Positions 1 through 5,754 of a stretch of DNA of 6,391 bases are shown one piece after another. The first letter of the stretch is position 1. Each line of letters begins with the position of its first letter. The DNA is from Thermoplasmatota archaeon. GTDB lineage: Archaea; Thermoplasmatota; Penumbrarchaeia; Penumbrarchaeales; Penumbrarchaeaceae. Both the position numbers and the translations under genes were made by a program. The stretch lies in NCBI GenBank assembly GCA_030600725.1, contig JAUVLN010000130.1, positions 1 to 6,391 on the forward strand, read 5' to 3'. The notes under the pieces are model-generated. The model saw only the letters and a program-made list of their open reading frames with translations, did not search any database and was not told the origin of the DNA.

Positions 1-139
1 TCGAAACCCTGTGATCAAGCATCGATACGCTCAGCTGAAGAAGAGAGGTAAACCGCATATGGTTGCATTGACAGCATGTGCGAGAAAACTGTTGCTGATA
101 ATATATTCTGTCGAAAGAAATCAAAAAAGATTCTACGTT

Positions 140-168
140 CCAGATCATATCTCCCAGTCTTGATCTGG
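140..168. repeat. Perfect 8-bp inverted repeat with 13-nt spacer
   Basis: CCAGATCA at 140-147 and TGATCTGG at 161-168 are exact reverse complements. This is the second stem downstream of the orphan TATA-like element at 254-265. Two stems in about 100 nt fit a structured RNA, but an 8-bp repeat can arise by chance in a window of this size. The rest of 1-139 shows no further feature that I can support. Confidence 0.3.
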
Positions 169-205
169 ACAATATCCTTCATAGAAATGGATGATCTTCC
201 ACCCC

Positions 206-233
206 GTTCAACGCAAGTTATCACTCGCTGAAC
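206..233 (-). repeat. Inverted repeat (hairpin) just inside a predicted transcript
   Basis: The arms 206-213 and 226-233 can form an 8-bp stem with one G-U pair (minus-strand RNA GUUCAGCG with CGUUGAAC) around a 12-nt loop. It lies at about the position where transcription from the TATA-like element at 254-265 should begin. A GGGGTGG motif flanks the stem on both sides as a direct repeat. It could be a 5' structure of a small RNA or a protein-binding operator. Confidence 0.35.
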
Positions 234-253
234 GCCACCCCACCTCGCCGTTA

Positions 254-265
254 CCCTTTTATAAC
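254..265 (-). promoter_or_regulatory. Strong TATA-like element facing the left edge
   Basis: The minus strand reads GTTATAAAAGGG, close to an ideal archaeal TATA box. It begins 14 bp past the stop codon of the 280-489 gene and faces away from it, towards position 1. Transcription would be expected to start about 25 bp downstream, near 230-236, just before the inverted repeat at 206-233. No convincing gene follows, so this may drive a small RNA, a short peptide (an open frame runs from GTG 224 or ATG 182 to a TGA at 15), or a gene beyond the window. Confidence 0.4.
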
Positions 266-279
266 ACGTACGGAAGCAC

Positions 280-489
280 TCAAAAGACTACGACCTTGAC
301 CACCCTTGCCCACGGGATCAGAACCGTATCGAATTTGGTTCTCTTCTTCGATGGGTTGAGTTTTATTTCAACATACTGTCCTTTGTCCTCACCCTGGCCG
401 ATAACACTCCTCTTCTCATCGTTCTCTCCAAGATAAATGACACGTACTTTTCCCAAACCGGTCATACTTATCACTATAAAGGGATTCAT
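280..489 (-). CDS. Small uncharacterised beta-rich protein, 69 aa
   Basis: I do not recognise the family. The protein starts at the first in-frame ATG (487-489) after a TGA 12 nt further upstream, and ends at TGA (280-282). It is mostly alternating hydrophobic and charged strands: an N-terminal stretch (residues 3-20, rich in I, V and L), a charged middle (residues 21-52, many E, D and K), and a C-terminal strand pair ending in IPWARVVKVVVF. This pattern resembles a small SH3-like or LSm-like barrel, where a late 'IPW.R(V/I)..V' strand is common, but that is inference from pattern only. It has no signal peptide, membrane segment or metal-binding cysteine. It lies 80 bp downstream of the antiporter at 570-1787 on the same strand, with a possible promoter of its own. 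The amino-acid content looks protein-like, whereas the opposite frame (191-436) reads as an antisense shadow. Existence is fairly likely; function is unknown. Confidence 0.6.
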   Translation of the reverse strand: MNPFIVISMTGLGKVRVIYLGENDEKRSVIGQGEDKGQYVEIKLNPSKKRTKFDTVLIPWARVVKVVVF

Positions 490-522
490 TAGTATGATAT
501 TTCATCTTTGTGATTACAGTTT

Positions 523-538
523 CAAATAATCTAAAAAA
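523..538 (-). promoter_or_regulatory. Possible TATA-like/T-rich element upstream of the small gene
   Basis: Read on the minus strand this is TTTTTTAGATTATTTG, about 42 bp upstream of the ATG at 489. As an archaeal TATA box it would give a leader of roughly 15-20 nt. The same T-run lies about 35 nt past the stop of the 570-1787 gene and could equally be its T-rich terminator. The sequence does not decide between these two readings. Confidence 0.25.
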
Positions 539-569
539 CTGATTTAGGACTTTGAGATATGTCCGTATT

Positions 570-591
570 CTATCCATCCCCTATCCATCCC
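570..591. repeat. 11-bp tandem direct repeat at an antiporter 3' end
   Basis: CTATCCATCCC occurs twice in a row (570-580 and 581-591). It covers the last codons and the stop of the 570-1787 gene. Because 11 is not a multiple of three, the number of copies sets the reading frame at the C-terminus. Confidence 0.85.
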
Positions 592-1787
592 TTGCTCAGG
601 AATTTTCTATGTAACGCCTTGAGAAGCACCGGGGTCGTCAGCGCCAGGATGGCTGCCATCAACACCACGGCGGAATAGAGGTCACGATCGATTATACCCG
701 CTTTCAATGCTATCGCGGCAAGTATCAGCTCCACGGCCGCCTTTCCATTCATCCCCACCCCCACAAGGGTCGATTCGGGCCAGCTCAATCCGGATATCTT
801 CGCCCCCAGTCCCGATCCGAAAAGCTTGCCGGCAAAGGCCAGGATAAGTATGATGGGCATGAACACCGAAACCACCGCACCCGAAAATGTGATGGAGAAA
901 CCGACCCAGGCGAAGAACAGCGGCCCGAAGAAGCCGAATGACCATCTCTCTATGGACTCCTTGGTCCTCTTCGAAAGTGAGCCCCTTATCGCCATACCTC
1001 CAAGGAACGCCCCTATCATCAGGTGGAGGCCCATGACGTGGGCTATGACGGCGAACAGGGCCGCCATCAACACGGTCAGGGGTATCTTCTCGGTCACATG
1101 CGCCTCCCTGAAATGATACCACATCTTCTTGAGTATCCTCGGCATCAGGAACAATGCGACTGCCACGAACATCACCGCCAGAAGGATCGTGCCACCGACG
1201 TCAAGGATGCCGGGCAGCTCACCGGTCTTGGATATCGAGAGTATTATGGAAAGGAGGATGATACCTATGATATCGTCCACTATCGCGGCGTTTATGATCG
1301 TCATGCCGAACCGGGTCTGGATCGCGTCCATCTGAATGAGCGTTGTAACGGATAGAGCCACGGCTGTGATGGAGATCGCTGCCCCGATATAGAGTGCGAT
1401 CACTATGTTGTTAAAATAGAGATATGATACCACGAATCCAAGGCAGAACGGTACGATGACGCCCATACCTGCTGTAACTATGCCCGTATTGAAGGATGCG
1501 ATGAAATCCTTTATCCTGGTCTCAAGCCCCGATGCGAACATCAGCATGATTATCGAGAGCTCCATGAGGAACGCGATCTCCTCCTCAACCTTCTCGGGGT
1601 GGAGGTCTATGGCCGTCTCTCCAAGTATGGATACTCCACTTAACTTGAAAAGGGCCACCAGAACGGGGCCGAATACTATCCCACCAACGATGTTACCAAC
1701 GATGGTGGGCTGTTTCAGCCTATCTGCGATCTTGCCGAAGAAAATCGCTGCGATAAGCAGAAGAAGAAGGTAGACCACAGAGTACAT
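570..1787 (-). CDS. CPA2-family Na+/H+ antiporter, copy 1 (membrane domain only)
   Basis: This is a polytopic membrane protein of 405 residues with about 12 hydrophobic segments from residue 2 to about 392, the size of an antiporter core. It should exchange cytoplasmic Na+ (or K+) for H+ across the cytoplasmic membrane. Diagnostic stretches are QPTIVGNIVGGIVFGP (26-41), FASGLETRIKDF (84-95), the SITAVALS segment (139-146), AAIVDDIIG (167-175) with the paired Asp171-Asp172 of the ion site, GLHLMIGAFLGG (253-264), and GKLFGSGLGAK with Lys321. By eye, Asp171-Asp172 and Lys321 match the Asp-Asp and Lys pairs of NhaA and NapA, which points to an electrogenic exchanger rather than a one-Asp CPA1 type. 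The GMNGKAAVEL segment (345-354) is the usual R-G-E-type helix. There is no C-terminal RCK/TrkA domain as in full-length Kef proteins. The start is ATG (1785-1787), without a Shine-Dalgarno sequence and about 30 bp from a TATA-like box, so probably almost leaderless. The C-terminus carries an 11-bp tandem duplication. The paralogue lies 61 bp upstream. Ion specificity is not determined. Confidence 0.93.
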   Translation of the reverse strand: MYSVVYLLLLLIAAIFFGKIADRLKQPTIVGNIVGGIVFGPVLVALFKLSGVSILGETAIDLHPEKVEEEIAFLMELSIIMLMFASGLETRIKDFIASFNTGIVTAGMGVIVPFCLGFVVSYLYFNNIVIALYIGAAISITAVALSVTTLIQMDAIQTRFGMTIINAAIVDDIIGIILLSIILSISKTGELPGILDVGGTILLAVMFVAVALFLMPRILKKMWYHFREAHVTEKIPLTVLMAALFAVIAHVMGLHLMIGAFLGGMAIRGSLSKRTKESIERWSFGFFGPLFFAWVGFSITFSGAVVSVFMPIILILAFAGKLFGSGLGAKISGLSWPESTLVGVGMNGKAAVELILAAIALKAGIIDRDLYSAVVLMAAILALTTPVLLKALHRKFLSKGWIGDG

Positions 1788-1812
1788 CAGTAGTGAGAAA
1801 CCCGCTCAATCC

Positions 1813-1823
1813 GTATATAATTA
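1813..1823 (-). promoter_or_regulatory. TATA-like box for antiporter copy 1
   Basis: The minus strand reads TAATTATATAC, centred about 30 bp upstream of the ATG at 1787. With the usual archaeal spacing, transcription would start within about 5 nt of the start codon, which agrees with the lack of a Shine-Dalgarno sequence. It sits in the 61-bp gap after the upstream paralogue, so the two antiporter genes can be expressed separately even though they are in tandem. Confidence 0.5.
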
Positions 1824-1848
1824 ACCGTATGAGGGGCAGAGATCCGGA

Positions 1849-3075
1849 TCAACAGATCCCGTTCCTATCGATCCATCCGCGTGCGATGAACGTGGTGCTG
1901 AGCTTCTTCAGCGCGACGGGTGTCAACAGGGCCATGATCACCGCATTTAACACTATGGCGGAATAGATATCCCTCCCTATGATCCCCGCTCCGAGTGCCA
2001 CCGATGCAAGTATGAGGTCCACGGCCGCCCTTCCGTTCATCCCCACACCAACAAGGAGCGATTCGGCCCATGAAAGGCCTGATATTTTCGCCCCCAATCC
2101 CGACCCTACCACCTTGCCCACAAGGCCGAGGCCGATAAGCAGGGGCACGAAAAGGGATAGAGCGGCTCCCGAGAACGTCACGGAGAAACCGACCCAGGCG
2201 AAGAAAACCGGCGCGAAGAAGCCGAAGGACCACTTCTCAAGGGCCCCACGGGTCCTCTTGTTGAGGGACTCCCGAACGGCCATCCCACCCAGGAAGGCGC
2301 CTATCATCAGATGGAGCCCCATCAGGTGGGCGATGATCCCGAACAGACCCGCTATGATTATAGTGAAACCAACACCCTCAGCGGGCCTGAGGTCCCTTGT
2401 GGAGGCATACAGGATCTTGATCAACTTCGGGGCAAGGAATAGTACCACGATGACGAAGAGGACCGCGAGGCCGAGGGATGTCGCGATGGACGGGGCCGAC
2501 GGAAGATGATGGGAGGCGGACATCGAGAGAAGGACCGAGAGAATCACGATCCCGATGATATCGTCCACTATCGCGGCGTTTATGATGGTCATGCCGAACC
2601 TGGTCTGGATCGCATCCATCTGTATCAGGGTGGAGATGCTCAATGCAACGGCGGTTATGGACAGGGCCCCTCCCACGTAGAGCGATATCATTACGTCCCC
2701 AAGATATAGATATGTCCCGACAAAGCCCAGGGTGAACGGGAGGGCCACACCCAGCGAAGCTGTGAATACCCCGGTCTTGAACGATGCTATGAAATCCTTT
2801 ATCCTGGTCTCCAGCCCGGATGAGAACATGAGCATAACTATGGCGAAGTTCATCAGGAGGGCGAGGTCCCCTTCCACCGCGGACGGCTGAAGATCGTCCA
2901 CGACGATGTCCAGCTCGGCGATATGGAACGCCTTCAGTATCATAAGGAATATCGGTCCGAATACAAGCCCTCCGAATATATTGCCTACGATGGTGGGCTG
3001 TCCAAGCTTGTCAGCGACCTTCCCGAAGAACAGGGCTGCTATAAGCAGCAGGAGAAGGTAGATGAATGAGAGCAT
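1849..3075 (-). CDS. CPA2-family Na+/H+ antiporter, copy 2 (membrane domain only)
   Basis: This polytopic antiporter of 408 residues aligns with copy 1 from the first residue to about residue 402 with no gaps; a hand count gives about 249 identical of 405. The ion-site pair Asp171-Asp172 (AAIVDDIIG) and Lys321 (GKVVGSGLGAK) fall at the same positions as in copy 1, as do GLETRIKDFIASF (87-99) and IGAFLGGMA (258-266). It differs from copy 1 in the otherwise invariant late helix: Arg349 and Asp353 (GMNGRAAVDL) replace Lys349 and Glu353. The loops at residues 42-70, 184-204 and 220-238 differ most. There is no RCK/TrkA domain. The start is ATG (3073-3075); a TATA-like box lies about 28 bp upstream, so the mRNA is probably leaderless, though an AGGGGG stretch about 10 nt before the ATG could act as a weak ribosome site. 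The pair looks like a gene duplication followed by divergence in ion choice, pH range or expression; the sequence does not show which. Confidence 0.93.
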   Translation of the reverse strand: MLSFIYLLLLLIAALFFGKVADKLGQPTIVGNIFGGLVFGPIFLMILKAFHIAELDIVVDDLQPSAVEGDLALLMNFAIVMLMFSSGLETRIKDFIASFKTGVFTASLGVALPFTLGFVGTYLYLGDVMISLYVGGALSITAVALSISTLIQMDAIQTRFGMTIINAAIVDDIIGIVILSVLLSMSASHHLPSAPSIATSLGLAVLFVIVVLFLAPKLIKILYASTRDLRPAEGVGFTIIIAGLFGIIAHLMGLHLMIGAFLGGMAVRESLNKRTRGALEKWSFGFFAPVFFAWVGFSVTFSGAALSLFVPLLIGLGLVGKVVGSGLGAKISGLSWAESLLVGVGMNGRAAVDLILASVALGAGIIGRDIYSAIVLNAVIMALLTPVALKKLSTTFIARGWIDRNGIC

Positions 3076-3076
3076 T

Positions 3077-3086
3077 GGGGGCCCCC
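3077..3086. promoter_or_regulatory. GGGGGCCCCC palindrome beside the copy 2 start codon
   Basis: A perfect 10-bp GC palindrome lies one base before the ATG of the 1849-3075 gene, at the expected transcription start. It could be an operator, a hairpin that blocks initiation, or chance. It stands out against the AT-rich sequence just upstream. Confidence 0.3.
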
Positions 3087-3098
3087 TAAAAACTCATC

Positions 3099-3108
3099 CT
3101 ATAATAAT
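3099..3108 (-). promoter_or_regulatory. TATA-like box for antiporter copy 2
   Basis: The minus strand reads TTATTATAGG, centred about 28 bp before the ATG at 3075. Normal archaeal spacing would put the transcript start at or next to the start codon. It lies back to back with the promoter of the plus-strand surface gene in the divergent region 3076-3225. Confidence 0.5.
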
Positions 3109-3166
3109 CTACTCCCCGTACTTTCGTACTTGTTCCACCCCTCTTTTCCATATGTTCATCAAATCA

Positions 3167-3177
3167 GATATATATTA
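3167..3177 (+). promoter_or_regulatory. TATA-like box for the surface-protein gene
   Basis: GATATATATTA is the best TATA-like element in the divergent region. Transcription would start near 3195-3200, just before the out-of-frame ATG at 3203. A second weaker AT stretch (TTAATATT, 3181-3188) would instead place the start near 3210. The element matters for deciding the start of the downstream gene. Confidence 0.45.
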
Positions 3178-3225
3178 GAGTTAATATTGGATAATCATTG
3201 AAATGGTGATACTATCAGGCGAATA

Positions 3226-5718
3226 TTGAATGCAGCATTCATTCTTTTTGTCATTGTGATTATCAATTTCAACTGGGTTTCGGGAGAAGATTACACTTCA
3301 ACAATTAATTCAGAGGGACAGATTACTCGAAGTGATATTCAAACAAATGAAAACATTCAGATCTCAAATGACACATCCGACGCAATTGAACCAAGGATCG
3401 TAAAGGGTATTGGAGAGGATCTATACATCGTATGGACCGATACGAGATCAGTGAATGAAAGTGACCTGTATCTAAAAAGATCCACAGATAATGGGATTAC
3501 ATTTGAGGAGGAAAGATTGATTAATGCTGATACAAGTGGTTTTCAGAGCCAATCCGATATATACGTTGATGAAAATGGGACAATATTTGTTATCTGGCGG
3601 GATTATAAAGAAGGAGAAATGAGCATACAATTCACGAAATCAATTGACCGGGGATTAACCTTTGCTCCAAGTAAACGAATTGATAATGGACTTCTCTCTT
3701 GGATAAGATATCAACCCCGGATAATCACTTTTCAAGAAAATATCTACATTGTATTCAAAGGAGATGATGGTTTCGATTATATTACTCAATCATTTGATGG
3801 AGGTGATATTTTTCAAACTCCTCACAGTATTGGAAAATGGGGTGTTTTCTCAATAGATATCGATAGTAAAGGGAATATATTCGGTGTATATTGTTATAAC
3901 GGACTCTATATCACACTCTCAGAAAATAGGGGAAATTACTTCCAAGATCCGATAAAAATTTCGAATGGATCCAATTTCATCTCAATGGAAATCGATATTC
4001 AAGATGATATACACCTTGCTTGGAATGATGTTAAGTTGGGTTTCACATGTTATGCAAAATCTTCAGACAAAGGTAATACATTTACGAAATTGACATATTT
4101 AGAGGATTCCCCTAGTCTTACAAGTTCATATACTGATATTGCTGTCGATACTTATGGAGGTGTATATGTTGTTTGGTGTGATGAGAAGTATGAGCACTTT
4201 GATGTTTTTCTTGCTTACTCAAACAATTGGGGTTTATCCTTTTCAAAAGCTATCAGATTAAATGATGATATTGGAGTGCAGGCTCAGATCGATCCGGTTG
4301 TTTGTGTAGATGATGTGGGCAACCTATTCCTCGCCTGGAGGGATGAAAGGGATGGCGGAAAAAATATCTTTTACATGAAAAGAGAATCCATCAATCATCC
4401 ACCACAGGTAATAAGAGAATTTCCGGACAAAATACACTTTTCAGAGGACATTTCAAGCAACTCAAATCTGATCGATCTCAATGAGTATTTCTGGGATGAT
4501 CAAGGATTTGATAACCTTACAGTAGAGATATATGACGATGAGAACACTACTCTGTTCGAGCCATCAGTAAACGATGGCTTCCTGACCTTCGATCAAAAGG
4601 TTCCGAATATTTTCGGTTCTTTTGGTTTTCACATCTGGGCACATGATTCGGGTGATGACGGATACAGGTCCAGTGATGATCTTTATGCCCCTTCATCTCA
4701 TTTCACACTTGATGTACAACCAGTAAATGACCCTCCAATAATTATCGGGGTGGGTGAACATCCTGTAAAGGATGGTATCATTTCGATACCGGTCCTGGAG
4801 GATAATTGGTTCAATTCCTCATTGAACTATGAAGAATTTGATGGAGAGGATTGCACCTTTTCATGTATCGAAGATCATCCGGATTTTTTCCTTGACGGAG
4901 TTACTGGTTATTTCTCATTCATACCAGGGAATGAGGACGTAGGCTACGTTAACTTCTCTGTTAGGGTCGAAGATGTGAACAGGACATTTGACGAGATAAT
5001 CATATCCTTTGATGTTTTAAATACAAACGATCCCCCACAAATATCCCTTGATAATCATATTCTTGAAACCAATGAAGATGTTCCGATAGAAAATATTGAT
5101 CTTAATACCTGGTTTTTTGATGTTGACGCAGATCAACTCTCCTTTATCTCCAAAGATCACAATATACTGGATGTTATAATAACCAGAAACACCCACACAT
5201 TGAGCATATATTCACCTGATAACTGGTATGGAAAAGAGAAGATCATTATCGGGGCTGATGATGGTCAGATGATCACCTGGATTGAAGTAGAGGTAAACAT
5301 CATATCGATAAATGATATTCCTCGTGATGCGGTAATTGTACTACTACAGGATACATACAAGGAAGGGGAAAAGCAAATGGTATCTGGTTCGGCCGTGGAT
5401 TCCGATGATGAGGAAAATCTCACCTATACCTGGTTGGAAGGGGAAAAGGTTCTTGGAACCGGAAAGGAGTTTGACCTTGGCCTGTCAGAAGGAAGTCATA
5501 AAATAACGTTGAGAGCTAGTGATCCTTCCGGTTTCTATGCAGAGGCGAGTATATCCATTGATGTGGAAAATCGCGACAATCACATTGGTTTAATAATGAT
5601 AATTGTTGGGATAAGCGTCATAATAATCCTAGGTATTGGATCATTCTTTTATTTTAAATTGCGATCGCGAAAGGAAGATCAACAGATTGAACAATCAGAT
5701 GAGATCTTAGAAACTTGA
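3226..5718 (+). CDS. Secreted, membrane-anchored surface protein: Asp-box propeller, cadherin-like and PKD-like domains
   Basis: This large extracellular protein has 830 residues from TTG 3226. It begins with a hydrophobic signal segment (about residues 3-19) ending near VSG-E. Residues about 50-388 hold six Asp-box (BNR) motifs of the form S.D.G.(T/S)F at 86-93, 139-146, 189-196, 232-239 (degenerate, Glu for Asp), 279-286 and 332-339, spaced 43-53 residues. They alternate with strands such as GTIFVIWRD and GNLFLAWRD, and so form a probable six-bladed beta-propeller of the sialidase-like fold. I see no sialidase catalytic set, so a binding role is more likely. Cadherin-like domains follow at about 392-500, 503-601 and 603-697, joined by (V/T/I)ND.P linkers. 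A PKD-like domain (about 698-782, with TYTWLEGE and HKITLRASD) precedes the transmembrane helix (787-810) and a short charged cytoplasmic tail with KLRSRK. The 5' start is uncertain: in-frame codons upstream of TTG encode IRRI, a typical signal-peptide n-region, but carry no ATG, GTG or TTG. The gene is clearly more AT-rich than both neighbours. Ligand and biological role are unknown. Confidence 0.88.
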   Translation: MNAAFILFVIVIINFNWVSGEDYTSTINSEGQITRSDIQTNENIQISNDTSDAIEPRIVKGIGEDLYIVWTDTRSVNESDLYLKRSTDNGITFEEERLINADTSGFQSQSDIYVDENGTIFVIWRDYKEGEMSIQFTKSIDRGLTFAPSKRIDNGLLSWIRYQPRIITFQENIYIVFKGDDGFDYITQSFDGGDIFQTPHSIGKWGVFSIDIDSKGNIFGVYCYNGLYITLSENRGNYFQDPIKISNGSNFISMEIDIQDDIHLAWNDVKLGFTCYAKSSDKGNTFTKLTYLEDSPSLTSSYTDIAVDTYGGVYVVWCDEKYEHFDVFLAYSNNWGLSFSKAIRLNDDIGVQAQIDPVVCVDDVGNLFLAWRDERDGGKNIFYMKRESINHPPQVIREFPDKIHFSEDISSNSNLIDLNEYFWDDQGFDNLTVEIYDDENTTLFEPSVNDGFLTFDQKVPNIFGSFGFHIWAHDSGDDGYRSSDDLYAPSSHFTLDVQPVNDPPIIIGVGEHPVKDGIISIPVLEDNWFNSSLNYEEFDGEDCTFSCIEDHPDFFLDGVTGYFSFIPGNEDVGYVNFSVRVEDVNRTFDEIIISFDVLNTNDPPQISLDNHILETNEDVPIENIDLNTWFFDVDADQLSFISKDHNILDVIITRNTHTLSIYSPDNWYGKEKIIIGADDGQMITWIEVEVNIISINDIPRDAVIVLLQDTYKEGEKQMVSGSAVDSDDEENLTYTWLEGEKVLGTGKEFDLGLSEGSHKITLRASDPSGFYAEASISIDVENRDNHIGLIMIIVGISVIIILGIGSFFYFKLRSRKEDQQIEQSDEILET

Positions 5719-5740
5719 CCTCAATAATAAGGGAAACAAA

Positions 5741-5754
5741 TTTCACTTTTTATT
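5741..5754 (+). terminator. T-rich terminator candidate after the surface-protein gene
   Basis: TTTCACTTTTTATT lies 22 bp after the TGA at 5716-5718 and reaches into the stop codon of the convergent regulator gene. Archaeal termination often uses such T-runs without a hairpin, and I see no stem here. On the opposite strand the same 34-bp gap gives a weaker T-rich run (TTTGTTTCCCTTATTATT), which may serve the regulator. Confidence 0.4.

Noticed and set aside
1..18. TCGAAACCCTG at the left edge resembles the 3' half of a tRNA T-arm
   Set aside because: Only a fragment is visible, the acceptor-like bases that follow are atypical for an archaeal tRNA, and the rest would lie outside the window.
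15..224. 69-residue minus-strand open frame (GTG start; ATG at 182 gives 55 residues)
   Set aside because: It lies downstream of a good TATA-like element, but has no clear ribosome site, an unremarkable composition and no recognisable motif. I kept the region as a possible RNA or peptide instead of calling a gene.
191..436. 81-residue plus-strand open frame
   Set aside because: It is antisense to the more protein-like 280-489 gene, has low-complexity S, T, L and F content, and lacks a promoter on that strand.
682..1355. Several open frames (682-1122 minus; 826-1116, 1023-1355 and 1129-1335 plus) inside antiporter copy 1
   Set aside because: All overlap the well-supported antiporter frame and show no domain pattern of their own.
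1979..2509. Open frame of 176 residues on the plus strand
   Set aside because: It is fully antisense to antiporter copy 2 and its residues (many P, R, T and S) are what the reverse complement of GC-rich membrane codons gives. The minus-strand reading has clear family motifs.
570..3075. Kef-type glutathione-gated K+ efflux assignment
   Set aside because: Both proteins end right after the membrane core and lack the RCK/TrkA nucleotide-binding domain that defines Kef regulation. Only CPA2 antiporter is supported.
3226..4390. Active sialidase
   Set aside because: Asp-box repeats only mark the propeller fold; I could not find the arginine triad and Tyr/Glu pair of sialidases in suitable context.
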